Of a DNA stretch of 64,000 nucleotides, positions 1-9,200 are shown one piece after another. The stretch's first letter is position 1, and each line of letters begins with the position of its first letter. The stretch covers positions 1 to 64,000 of the forward strand of contig CACXHB010000030.1 of the NCBI GenBank assembly GCA_902767315.1, read 5' to 3'. Source of the DNA: an uncultured Eubacteriales bacterium. Lineage in GTDB: Bacteria; Bacillota; Clostridia; Christensenellales; Aristaeellaceae. Made by a program: the position numbers and the translations under genes. The notes below the pieces were generated by a model. That model was not told the origin of the DNA. It saw only the letters and a list, made by a program, of their open reading frames with translations, and ran no database searches.

Positions 1-629
1 CCGGAAATCTGGCTGAAGGTCAGCCCTTCGAAAATCGCGCCAACACCCCCCAAAATGGCGCATACGCCGAACTGAATGGCGCACATCAGCGTGGAATCCA
101 GCTGCTGCGCCCGGTGATCCACATAGAGAATGTGCAATGAAAACACCAGCGCACAGCCGAAGGTCAGCGCCTCGCCGGGGCCGGGCAGGAGACTTTCGGA
201 AAAATCCAGGGACAGAAGCGCCGCGCCCATCAGGGCGATGGCCACCGCAAGCCACACCTTCAGCCCGGGCTTTTTGCCGAAAAACAGCCCCAGCAGCGGT
301 ACCAGCACGATGTACAGCGCCGTAACAAAGCCGGATTTGCTGGCGGAGGTATATTCCATGCCCCATTGCTGCAGGGAGATGGCCCCGAAGGTGAGCACGC
401 CCATCACCAGTCCCCGACGCAGAGCGGGGCCCAGGGGCGCGTAACGCTTGAGGCCCTTGCCGCGAATCAGGCACAGGGGAATCAGCACCGCACAGGTGAC
501 CACGGAACGGCACATTATATAGGAAAAAACGCCGATGGAACCCGCGGCGTTTTTCTGGGCCACAAAGGCCAGGCCCCAAACCAGGGCGGCGGAAATGAGA
601 AAAAGACTTCCCTTGAAATTTCTGCTTAT
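1..629 (-). CDS. DMT-family (EamA) transporter, C-terminus cut by window edge
   Basis: Reading the minus strand from about 629 to 1 gives an open frame of roughly 209 codons that runs off the window. It is strongly hydrophobic and contains ISAALVWGLAFVAQ, then QQWGMEYTSASKSGFVTALY, both typical of the EamA half-repeat of drug/metabolite transporters, so it is a membrane permease or exporter of unknown substrate. It lies immediately after mscL on the same strand and its start would overlap the mscL stop. The start is odd: the frame is closed by a TGA ten bases upstream, and no ATG, GTG or TTG occurs before the first membrane segment. An ATA codon (629-627) sits where the initiator would be expected. 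The coordinate of the start is therefore provisional; the family call is secure. Confidence 0.75.
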   Translation of the reverse strand, partial: MSRNFKGSLFLISAALVWGLAFVAQKNAAGSIGVFSYIMCRSVVTCAVLIPLCLIRGKGLKRYAPLGPALRRGLVMGVLTFGAISLQQWGMEYTSASKSGFVTALYIVLVPLLGLFFGKKPGLKVWLAVAIALMGAALLSLDFSESLLPGPGEALTFGCALVFSLHILYVDHRAQQLDSTLMCAIQFGVCAILGGVGAIFEGLTFSQIS

Positions 630-1054
630 TTTACGTCAAGCATGCTGGTGCAATGAGGGCAACGGGTAGCGTCGTCGGCAATTTCGCTTTTGCAATAGGG
701 GCAGAGGCGCTTTTCCTTGGCGGGGGCTTCGGGCTTGGCGTGAATGTGGGTGTTGCGCAGCTTATTGATGCCCTTCACAAACCAGAAAATGCAGAAGGCC
801 ACCAGGAAGAAATTGATGACGGCCTGGATGAAGTTGCCGTAAGCCAGAACGGCGGCGTTTTCGCCTTCGCCCAGCTTCAGGCCCAGGGAAGAAAAGTTGA
901 CGCCACTGGTCAAAAGGGAGAACAGGGGCGTAAACAGATCGTTGACCACGGAATTGACGATGGAGGTGAACGCCGAGCCGATCATCACGCCCACGGCCAG
1001 GTCGATCACGTTTCCTTTGAAGGCAAATTCTTTGAACTCTTTCCAGAATTTCAT
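626..1054 (-). CDS. mscL: Large-conductance mechanosensitive channel MscL with C-terminal zinc ribbon
   Basis: A 142-residue protein that opens under membrane tension to release solutes during osmotic downshock. The N-terminus (MKFWKEFKEFAFKGNVIDLA, then VGVMIGSAFTSIVNSVV) is the classic MscL amphipathic helix and TM1, and a second membrane segment lies near residues 78-96. After the usual cytoplasmic helix region the protein ends with CPYC and CPHC pairs 11 residues apart (about residues 118-136), a rubredoxin-like zinc ribbon not found in E. coli MscL. The start at 1054 is set by an AGGAGG site eight bases upstream; a longer upstream extension of the frame has no support. It is divergent from the BMP operon. 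Confidence 0.93.
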   Translation of the reverse strand: MKFWKEFKEFAFKGNVIDLAVGVMIGSAFTSIVNSVVNDLFTPLFSLLTSGVNFSSLGLKLGEGENAAVLAYGNFIQAVINFFLVAFCIFWFVKGINKLRNTHIHAKPEAPAKEKRLCPYCKSEIADDATRCPHCTSMLDVK

Positions 1055-1078
1055 GCAGATCCCTCCTTGTATGTGAAA

Positions 1079-1107
1079 ATTATAGCATAAAATAAGACGG
1101 AAATCAA
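1079..1107 (-). promoter_or_regulatory. Promoter of mscL
   Basis: On the minus strand TTGATT (1107-1102) and TATAAT (1084-1079) are separated by exactly 17 bases, and the -10 lies 25 bases upstream of the mscL start. This is a good sigma-A type promoter. Confidence 0.75.
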
Positions 1108-1138
1108 TGGATTTTTGCTTCCATTTTGTAAACGAATC

Positions 1139-1147
1139 TGTTATAAT
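1139..1147 (+). promoter_or_regulatory. Extended -10 promoter of the nucleoside importer operon
   Basis: TGTTATAAT (TGn plus a perfect TATAAT at 1142-1147) lies about 50 bases before the binding-protein start. The -35 is poor: TTGCTT is present but 21 bases upstream. The extended -10 probably compensates. It is divergent from the mscL promoter. Confidence 0.6.
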
Positions 1148-1196
1148 ATATACGTATGGGTGCGTCCCGTTCAAATTAACATTTAGGAGGATCACT

Positions 1197-2264
1197 ATGA
1201 AGAAGCTTCTGTCTGCACTGCTGGTTGTCGCCATGCTGCTGATGGGCGCCGCGGCCTTCGCCGAGGACACCTTTGAGATCGCGCTGGTTACCGACGTCGG
1301 CAACATTGACGACCAGTCCTTCAACCAGAGCGCCTGGGAAGGCGTGGTGGAATTCGCTGAGGCCAACGGCTACACCAAGGCCTACTATCGTCCTTCCGAG
1401 GACTCTACCACCGCTCGCATGGAGAGCATCAAGACCGCCGTTGAAAAGGGCGCGAAGGTCATCGTGTGCCCCGGCTACCTGTTCGAAGAGGCCATCTACA
1501 ACGTTCAGGACGAGTATCCGGAAGTGAACTTCCTGCTGCTGGACGGCGAGCCCCACAACGCGGATTATTCCGATTATAAGACCGGCTCCAACGTGCACAA
1601 CATCCTCTATCAGGAGGAGCAGGCCGGTTACCTGGCCGGTTACGCCGCCGTGAAGGACGGCTACACCAAGCTGGGCTTCCTGGGCGGCATGGCCGTTCCC
1701 GCCGTTATCCGCTATGGCTACGGCTTCGTGCAGGGCGCGGACGCCGCTGCTGCCGAGATGAACGAGCAGATCGAGATCAAGTACTGGTACTGCGGCGCTT
1801 TCTCTCCCTCTGACGACATCAAGGTGAAGATGAGCGGCTGGTATTCCGAGGGCACCGAGGTTGTCTTCTCCTGCGGCGGCGGCATTTACCTGTCTGCCTG
1901 CGCGGCGGCCGAAGAAGCCGGCGCCAAGGTCATCGGCGTGGACGTGGACCAGTACTACGTATCCGACACCGTGATCACCTCCGCCATGAAGGAGCTGAAG
2001 CACTCCGTGGTGCTGGCTCTGACCGATCTGTACGCCAACGATTGCGTGTGGCCCGAGGCTTATGCCGGCACCACCGCCACCCTGGGCGCCGCCGACAACT
2101 GCGTTGGTCTGCCCACCGCTGACACCTCCTGGCGTCTGAACAACTTCACTGTGGAAGAGTACGAGCAGCTGTTCGAGGCCATCAAGTCCGGCGAAATCGT
2201 TGTTTCCAACGACACCACCGAGGCCCCCGCTGTGACCAATTCCACCGTGGACTATCAGGAATAA
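1197..2264 (+). CDS. BMP-family nucleoside-binding protein of an ABC importer
   Basis: A 355-residue extracytoplasmic substrate-binding protein of the basic membrane protein (BMP/PnrA/NupN) family, which binds purine or pyrimidine nucleosides. Residues 1-21 form a signal peptide (MKKLLSALLVVAMLL, then GAAAFA-ED), followed directly by the family signature LVTDVGNIDDQSFNQSAWEG. KLGFLGGMAVPAVIRYG matches the usual ligand-cleft region. The start at 1197 is preceded by AGGAGG; the reading frame extends further upstream without a ribosome site. It is the first gene of an operon with ATPase and permeases. Unlike most Gram-positive BMP proteins there is no lipobox cysteine in the signal peptide, so it may be cleaved by signal peptidase I and not lipid-anchored. 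Confidence 0.92.
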   Translation: MKKLLSALLVVAMLLMGAAAFAEDTFEIALVTDVGNIDDQSFNQSAWEGVVEFAEANGYTKAYYRPSEDSTTARMESIKTAVEKGAKVIVCPGYLFEEAIYNVQDEYPEVNFLLLDGEPHNADYSDYKTGSNVHNILYQEEQAGYLAGYAAVKDGYTKLGFLGGMAVPAVIRYGYGFVQGADAAAAEMNEQIEIKYWYCGAFSPSDDIKVKMSGWYSEGTEVVFSCGGGIYLSACAAAEEAGAKVIGVDVDQYYVSDTVITSAMKELKHSVVLALTDLYANDCVWPEAYAGTTATLGAADNCVGLPTADTSWRLNNFTVEEYEQLFEAIKSGEIVVSNDTTEAPAVTNSTVDYQE

Positions 2265-2277
2265 TTTCCCGATTTTC

Positions 2278-2307
2278 CGAGGGGCCGGGCAACTGCCCGG
2301 CCCCTCG
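2278..2307 (+). terminator. Strong GC hairpin between binding protein and ATPase genes
   Basis: A perfect 14-base inverted repeat (arms 2278-2291 and 2294-2307) starts 13 bases after the BMP stop codon. There is no U-tract, so it more likely acts as an mRNA-stabilising or partial-termination element giving excess binding protein over the transporter than as a full terminator. The downstream genes have no obvious promoter of their own in the 113-base gap. Confidence 0.65.
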
Positions 2308-2420
2308 GGATGCAGACGGAACCTTTTCGGATGCTTCCCATACAGAGCAGATCGAATTTTTCCCGGCCGCGGGCCGGTTGATTAACGGGGCGCGTCCCCG
2401 CAGCGGAGAGGAATGGAGCC

Positions 2421-3953
2421 ATGAGCGATTATGTCATTGAGATGCTCCACATAACCAAGGAATTTCCGGGCATCAAGGCCAACGACGATATTACCCTGCA
2501 ATTGAAAAAGGGAGAAATCCACGCGCTGCTGGGCGAAAACGGCGCGGGCAAGAGCACGCTGATGAGCGTGTTGTTCGGCATGTACAAGCCGGAAAAGGGC
2601 AGGATTCTCAAAAACGGCCAGGAGGTCAAAATCAACGACCCCAACGACGCCAACGCCCTGGGCATCGGCATGGTGCACCAGCATTTCAAGCTGGTGGAGG
2701 TCTTCTCCGTGCTGGACAACATCATTCTGGGAGCGGAGGACACCCGGGGCGGCTTCCTTTTGAAGAAGGAGGCCCGGCGCAAGGTGATGGAACTCAGCGA
2801 GCGCTACGGCCTGCGGGTGGATCCGGACGCGAAGATCGAAGATATTTCCGTGGGCATGCAGCAGCGGGTGGAGATTCTGAAAATGCTCTACCGGGACAAT
2901 GAGATCCTCATTCTGGATGAGCCCACCGCCGTTTTGACCCCCCAGGAAATCGACGAGCTGATGGAAATCATGCGCTCCTTTGCCAGGGAGGGCAAGTCCA
3001 TTCTGTTTATTACCCACAAGCTCAACGAGATCATGGCCGTGGCGGACCGGTGCACGGTGCTGCGCAAGGGTAAGCTCATGGGCACGGTGGAGATTCAGAA
3101 CACCACCAAGGAGGAGCTTTCCCGGATGATGGTAGGCCGGGATGTGAACTTCGTGGTGGAGAAAAAGCAGCAGAAGCCCGGCGACGTGGTGCTGAGCGTG
3201 CGGAATTTTTCCGTGAAAAGCCGCGTGCACAAAAACGATGCGGTGAAAAACGTTTCGCTGGACGTGCGGGCGGGAGAAATCGTGTGCCTGGCGGGCATCG
3301 AGGGCAACGGCCAGACGGAATTCATTTCCGCGCTGACGGGGCTGGAAAAGGCCCGCAGCGGTCACGTAACGCTCTGCGGCAAGGACATTTCCAAGGCCAG
3401 CATTCGCCAGCGGAGCATCGCCGGCATGAGCCACGTGCCGGAGGATCGGCATAAGCATGGCCTGGTGCTGGATTACACCCTGGCGGAGAACATGGTTTTG
3501 CAGAAATACTGGCAACAGCCCTTCCAGAAGCATGGATTTATCCAGTTTGGCGAGGTGCGGCGCTACGCCGAAAGGCTCATCGAGCAATACGACGTGCGCA
3601 GCGGTCAGGGGGCGGACACCATCGTGCGCTCCATGTCCGGCGGCAACCAGCAGAAGGCCATTGTGGGCCGGGAAATCGACACCGATTCGCCGCTGCTGGT
3701 GGCGGTGCAGCCCACCCGCGGTTTGGACGTGGGCGCGATTGAATACATTCACCGGCAGATCGTGGGCCAGCGGGACGCGGGCAAGGCGGTTTTGCTGGTT
3801 TCCCTGGAGCTGGACGAGGTAATGAACGTTTCGGACCGGATTCTGGTAATGTACGAAGGCGAAATCGTGGGCCAGTTCGATCCCCATGAGATCACCGTGC
3901 AGGAGCTGGGGCTTTACATGTCCGGCGCGAAGCGGCAGGAGGTGCTTTTGTGA
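2421..3953 (+). CDS. Nucleoside ABC importer, double ATP-binding subunit (NupO-like)
   Basis: A 510-residue protein with two fused ABC ATPase domains, which powers uptake of the nucleoside delivered by the upstream binding protein. The first domain has Walker A GENGAGKST near residue 40, a variant signature SVGMQQRVE, and Walker B ILILDEPTAVLTP. The second has the degenerate GIEGNGQTE in place of Walker A, signature MSGGNQQKAIVGRE, and LLVAVQPTRGLDVG in place of the usual DEPT. This asymmetric pattern is normal for the RbsA/NupO/MglA class. A GGAG site precedes the ATG at 2421. The end overlaps the first permease by 4 bases (GTGA), implying translational coupling. Confidence 0.93.
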   Translation: MSDYVIEMLHITKEFPGIKANDDITLQLKKGEIHALLGENGAGKSTLMSVLFGMYKPEKGRILKNGQEVKINDPNDANALGIGMVHQHFKLVEVFSVLDNIILGAEDTRGGFLLKKEARRKVMELSERYGLRVDPDAKIEDISVGMQQRVEILKMLYRDNEILILDEPTAVLTPQEIDELMEIMRSFAREGKSILFITHKLNEIMAVADRCTVLRKGKLMGTVEIQNTTKEELSRMMVGRDVNFVVEKKQQKPGDVVLSVRNFSVKSRVHKNDAVKNVSLDVRAGEIVCLAGIEGNGQTEFISALTGLEKARSGHVTLCGKDISKASIRQRSIAGMSHVPEDRHKHGLVLDYTLAENMVLQKYWQQPFQKHGFIQFGEVRRYAERLIEQYDVRSGQGADTIVRSMSGGNQQKAIVGREIDTDSPLLVAVQPTRGLDVGAIEYIHRQIVGQRDAGKAVLLVSLELDEVMNVSDRILVMYEGEIVGQFDPHEITVQELGLYMSGAKRQEVLL

Positions 3954-5050
3954 ACAAGCGTGGTTTGGTCAACGTAGCGGCGTCCATCATCTCCATACTC
4001 CTGGGCATGCTCTTTGGCTTTATTCTGCTGGAAATTTTCAATCCTTCGGCGGCGCTGAACGGATTAAACAACATTCTGACCACCGGCCTGCGCACGCCGG
4101 AGAAGTTCGGCAAGGTGCTTTACACCGCCGCGCCCCTTTTGATGACGGGCCTTTCCGTGGGCTTCGCCTTCAAAACCGGTCTGTTTAACATCGGCGCATC
4201 CGGCCAGTATACTGTGGGCGCGTTCTTCGCGCTGGTGGCGGGCATTCAGTTTGGATTGCCCTGGTACGTGTGCATTCTGGCAGCCATGGTGGGCGGCGCC
4301 ATCTGGGGGGCGATTCCCGGCCTGTTCAAGGCATTTTTCAACGTCAACGAGGTTATTACCGCCATTATGTTCAACTGGATCGGCCTTTTCGGCGTGAACC
4401 TGGCTTTGAACAACATGCCCAAAATGCTGGCCAGCTTCTGGGGCGCACCTTATAAAAACAAGACCGCGGCCATCAGCGCCGCCAACAAATCCGCCCTGCT
4501 GCCCAAGCTGGGGCTGGACGAGGTGCTGAATTCTCCCTACATTAATATCGGCATTTTCATCGCCATCCTTTTTGCGATCATCACCTGGGTGGTGCTGAAC
4601 CGGACCACCTTCGGCTACGAGCTGAAGGCCTGCGGCTACAACCGCAACGCCAGCCAGTACGCGGGCATCAACGCCAAAAAGAACATCGTGCTTTCCATGG
4701 TGATTGCCGGTGCGCTCTCCGGCGTGGGCGGCGCGCTTTACTACCTGAGCGGCACGGCGCAGTACGTCATTGAAAAGACGCTGCTGGGCATGGGCTTCAA
4801 CGGCATTCCCGTGGCGCTGCTGGCTTCCTCCAATCCTCTGGGCACCATTTTCTCGGCCATGTTCATTTCCTACATTCAGGTGGGCGGCGACGCGCTGCAG
4901 CCACAGTTTGCCAAGGAGATTATCGACATTATCATCGCCGTGATTATCTACCTCAGCGCCTTCTCGCTGCTGATTCGGGAAATCATCACCCGCGTGGGCG
5001 CGAAAAAGCACGCATTGCAGGAAAATGGAAAGGGGGCAGACGCCAAATGA
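3950..5050 (+). CDS. Nucleoside ABC importer, permease subunit 1 (NupP-like)
   Basis: A 366-residue multi-span membrane protein of the BPD_transp_2 (RbsC-like) class. It starts at GTG 3950, overlapping the ATPase stop by 4 bases. The motif GFAFKTGLFNIGASGQYTVG (about residues 67-86) is the conserved signature of nucleoside-type permeases, and GYELKACGYNRNASQYAGIN (about 222-241) is the cytoplasmic coupling segment contacting the ATPase. There are roughly nine to ten hydrophobic spans. It should form a heterodimeric channel with the next gene product. Confidence 0.92.
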   Translation: MNKRGLVNVAASIISILLGMLFGFILLEIFNPSAALNGLNNILTTGLRTPEKFGKVLYTAAPLLMTGLSVGFAFKTGLFNIGASGQYTVGAFFALVAGIQFGLPWYVCILAAMVGGAIWGAIPGLFKAFFNVNEVITAIMFNWIGLFGVNLALNNMPKMLASFWGAPYKNKTAAISAANKSALLPKLGLDEVLNSPYINIGIFIAILFAIITWVVLNRTTFGYELKACGYNRNASQYAGINAKKNIVLSMVIAGALSGVGGALYYLSGTAQYVIEKTLLGMGFNGIPVALLASSNPLGTIFSAMFISYIQVGGDALQPQFAKEIIDIIIAVIIYLSAFSLLIREIITRVGAKKHALQENGKGADAK

Positions 5051-6120
5051 TGCTTCTTGCGGATATTCTTTCCTCCACGCTGCTGTTCGCCATTCCGCTA
5101 TTGCTGGTGGCACTGGGCGGCATGTGCTCGGAGCGCAGCGGTATTATCAACATTGCCCTGGAGGGCGTGATGATTATCGGCGCGCTGATCAGCTGCCTGA
5201 TTCTGGGCCAGCTGAACAACGCCTATCAGACGGCCTGCAAAATGCTGGAGGCGGGGGAGGGCCTGTCCGGATGGTGGGCGCTTGTCTACCGGCTGATTCA
5301 CGACGCGCCCCAGCTGGCGGTGTTTGCGGCGATTCTGGCCGCGGCGCTGGCGGGCGTGCTGTACTCGCTGCTTTTGGCCTTTGCCTCCATTAACCTGATG
5401 GCGGATCAGACCATCGGCGGCACGGCGCTGAACATGCTGGCTCCCGCCTTTGCGGTGGTGCTCACCTGGGCGATTCAGGGCCAGGGCAATACCACCATTC
5501 TGATTCCCAACTGGACGCGAATCACCGTGGAATCCTCCGGCGCGGTTTATGGCGCGGGCTTTGGCCAGAGCGTGCAGGCGTTTTTCGAGAAATTCCTGTT
5601 CAAAAGCATGTATCTGACCACGCCCATCGCTATCGTGCTGCTGATCGCGGTTTCGGTGCTGATTTATAAAACCCGGCTGGGGCTGCGGCTGCGGGCCTGC
5701 GGCGAACATCCTCAGGCGGCGGATTCCGTGGGCATCAACGTGTACAAAATGCGCTATATCGGCGTGTGTATTTCCGGATTCCTGGCGGGCATCGGCGGCC
5801 TGGCCTTCACGGTGGCGGCCGGTTCCGGCTTCCAGTCCACGGTGGCGGGCTACGGCTTTTTGGCTCTGGCGGTGATGATCTTCGGCAACTGGAAGCCCCT
5901 GAGCATTCTGGGCGCATCCCTGTTCTTCGCCTTTTTCAAGATCATTGGCTCCTACAGCTCCTCCATTCCCTTCCTGCCCAGCTTCGAAGGGGTGAAGTCC
6001 AGCGAATATATTTATCTGATGCTGCCCTACCTGGTGACCATGATTCTGCTGGTGCTGACCAGCAAAAAATCCCGGGCGCCCAAGGCGGAGGGCATTCCCT
6101 ACGACAAATCCACCCGATAA
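5047..6120 (+). CDS. Nucleoside ABC importer, permease subunit 2 (NupQ-like)
   Basis: A 357-residue membrane permease starting at ATG 5047 inside the stop of the previous gene (ATGA overlap). GGMCSERSGIINIALEGVMI (about residues 18-37) is the counterpart of the signature in subunit 1, and GLRLRACGEHPQAADSVGIN (about 213-232) is the ATPase-coupling loop. It completes a four-gene operon: binding protein, double ATPase, permease, permease. This order matches the Bacillus nupNOPQ guanosine/nucleoside system, so nucleosides are the likely cargo. Confidence 0.92.
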   Translation: MMLLADILSSTLLFAIPLLLVALGGMCSERSGIINIALEGVMIIGALISCLILGQLNNAYQTACKMLEAGEGLSGWWALVYRLIHDAPQLAVFAAILAAALAGVLYSLLLAFASINLMADQTIGGTALNMLAPAFAVVLTWAIQGQGNTTILIPNWTRITVESSGAVYGAGFGQSVQAFFEKFLFKSMYLTTPIAIVLLIAVSVLIYKTRLGLRLRACGEHPQAADSVGINVYKMRYIGVCISGFLAGIGGLAFTVAAGSGFQSTVAGYGFLALAVMIFGNWKPLSILGASLFFAFFKIIGSYSSSIPFLPSFEGVKSSEYIYLMLPYLVTMILLVLTSKKSRAPKAEGIPYDKSTR

Positions 6121-6125
6121 ACACA

Positions 6126-6152
6126 GGGGCTGCCGAATTTCGCGGCGGCCCC
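6126..6152 (+). terminator. Hairpin at the end of the nucleoside importer operon
   Basis: Inverted repeat GGGGCTGCCG / CGGCGGCCCC with one mismatch around a 7-base loop, located 5 bases after the last permease stop. There is no real U-tract, so termination strength is uncertain. Confidence 0.5.
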
Positions 6153-6237
6153 AACCTTTGGTTTTCGCGGAATTTTCATGGAACAACCTGGGAAAAACTG
6201 CGTCTAAAGGACAAATCCCATAAGGAGGAAAAGGGCA

Positions 6238-9200
6238 ATGAAGAAAAGGTTCGCGGCGCTTCTGACAGCGGTGTTGCTTTGCCTGTCGTGCACAGGCCTG
6301 GCGGACGTCGTGGTTCAGAACGATCATATTTCCGCCTATCTGGACAGCACCGGCGGCGTAATCCTTACCGGATACGATACCAGGATCAACGCCACGGATG
6401 CCTACACCCTGGTGGCCATCGACGCCACGCGGGTGGTGTACCTGGTGGAGACGGGCACAGACGGAGTTTATAATCTGGTCTGCGCCGATTTTGCCACCTC
6501 TACGGAAACCGTTATGGCCCAGGGCGTGACCCTGGCATGCGGTTACGGCGGCGAAGGCATCTATTTCGTCACCGCCCAGGAGCCTGCCAAGGTGCAGTAT
6601 CTCACCTATGGCGGTGCGCTGAAGGAAATCTATTCCTCGGAAGAAAACGTGGAGGATTTGCAGATTTCCTATCACGGGCTGATGATTTGCTTTGCCCAGG
6701 ACGCCGGCGCGGTGGTGCTGGACGGCACCTTCGGCATGGTCAGCGAATTCAACGGCCAATTGGGCGTGGAACGCCGGGTTATGAACGGCAAAGATCTGAT
6801 CCTGACCGCCAGCGGCGATCTGTATCTGGACGATCCCACGCAGATTTTTACCTCTAAAATCGCCGGAGACGTGGATCAGTTTGAGACCATGGACGGCTAT
6901 GTTTATTACATTACCGAAGCCAAGGAAGGCCGGGTGCTGCGGCAGTATTCCCCGGACACCCTTTCCTGGCAGGACGTGAACATGAACGGCCTGGGCCAGC
7001 CCCAGTGCCTCACCGCCAGTTACGACCAGGCGCTGGTCATGGCCGACACGGGCAAGGTTTACGCCATTCGCGGGGAAAGCTGCACGGTGACGGAATTTGC
7101 CACGGTGACGGTGCCCCAGGGCGTGGACATGAAAAACGTGTCCATCCGCGGCGTCAGCGGCCAGTTGAACGTGTACGCTCAGGAGCCTGAGGACGCGGGA
7201 TATGTGCTGGCCTTCAACTTCAATTTTGTTTCCGATTCCGGAAACGGCATCTACGACGAGGCGGCTCAGGCCAACGAGAAGACCAAGATCACCCTGCTGG
7301 CCATGACGCCCCTGTCTTCGGAAATCAATACCTTTGATATTCTCACCCCGGCCCGGAAGTATCAGGTGCTCAGCTACGGCAGCCGCGGCGACGCGGTGAG
7401 CGAGCTGCAGCAGGCGTTGACGGATCTGGGATACCTCAACGACAAGGTGGACGGCATTTTCGGGCCCCGCACCCGTTACGCCGTGCGGCTTTTCCAGGAT
7501 TTCAACGGCTTTAAGGTGACGGGCATTGCCGACAAGGACACCCAGGAATACCTGTTCGACGGCAATCCCCCGGTATACGACAAGTATCGCCAGATTTCCT
7601 ATGGCGCCCGCGGCCTGCGGGTGACCGAGATGCAGGAACGGCTGCGTTACCTGGGCTACATGGCCGACCCGGCCGACGGCATTTACGGCCCCTACACCCG
7701 GGAAGGCGTGCGCCTGTTCCAGGAGGAAAACGGCCTGAACCAGAGCGGCGTGGCGGACGCGAAAACGCTGAAGGCCATCTACAGCGTCACCGCTCCCAAG
7801 TGCTCTTCCTATTTTGAAATGAATTACGGCGACAGCGGCTGGCGGGTTCGTGCCATGAACCGGCGGCTGAAGGAGCTGTATTATCTGGAAGGCACCGCCG
7901 GCTCCACCTACAATTCCGCCACCAAGGCCGCCGTGAAGCTGTTCCAGCGGGAGTGCGGCATGGTGCAGAGCGGCGTTGCCAGCGCTTACATGCAGCAGAA
8001 GCTGTTCTCCCGGAATGCGCCTACCTACAGCGGATATATCACCCTGCGCCGCGGCGACAACAACGACCGTGTGGCCGAACTGCAGCGGCGGCTGCGGGAT
8101 CTGGGATATCTGGACAGCGGCGACGTGGACGGCTATTATGGCCGCAGAACCGCGGCGGCGGTGAAGGAATTCCAGAAGATGGCGGGCCTGCCCATTACCG
8201 GCGTGGCCGATCCGGTGACCCAGGAGCTGCTCTTCGGTCCGGACGCGCCCTATAAGCCCGTGATTGCGGAAATCTCCGCGCCCAAGTTCTACATTTCCAA
8301 TTATTCCGACGAGACTCAGCCCGGCCGTTATACGGTGAACGAGGGCAGCGTGACCATCGGCTGGCAGGTAACCGGATCGGTGGACGGATATTATATGGAA
8401 ATCACGGACGGCTCCGGCTGCCTGGTGCGCAACGGCTATCTGTACGACACGGAAATCAAGCTGGACGTGACGGCTCTGCATGCCAACGAGGCCTATACCA
8501 TCACCATTTCCGCCATTCCGGAAAACGGCACCATGAAGAACGCCAAGACCAGCTCCATTACCATCGTGACCCCCGTGCGGGAAGAGCCGACGCCTGAACC
8601 GACCCCGGTGCCCACGCCGGAGGTGCTGCCCACCGTGGAGCCTACGCCCACGCCGGAAGTGACCCCCGTGCCGCCGGTGGACGTTCCTGTAATCAGCGTA
8701 AGCGGCGATTACGCCATGGATGGCAACGTGTACGTGGTGGGCGCGGAAGGCGCGCGCTTTGCCTGGACCCGCGTTGAGGGCGTAAGCTACAATCTGACGC
8801 TGAAGGACGCGGAAGGCAACGCAGTGAAAACCCTGGAGGACGTGTCCGACAACTTCGTGACGCTCCAGTCCGCCGACCTGACCGAGGGCGTGACCTACAC
8901 GCTGGAGGTGCGGGCCTATTACACCGGCACCGACGCAAATGCGGGTCGTGCCACCAACATTCAGCTGACCGCGGCTTCCACGCAGCCGGATCCCACCGAG
9001 CCTCCGGCCACGGAAGCGCCCGTGCAGCCCATCGTCATCAACATCACCGTGATTAACGCCGACAAGATTGGCGACACCTGGTATCTGGGTCAGGACGCCC
9101 GGGTAGAATGGCAGGCGGACGGCGATGTGAAGGATTACAGCGTCGAAATGATCGACGGCCAGGGCAACGTGCTCAGCGGCGAATATAACACGGCGGAAAT

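Noticed and set aside
653-1090. Plus-strand frame opposite mscL
   Set aside because: mscL on the minus strand has a full family match, a promoter and a ribosome site; the plus frame has none.
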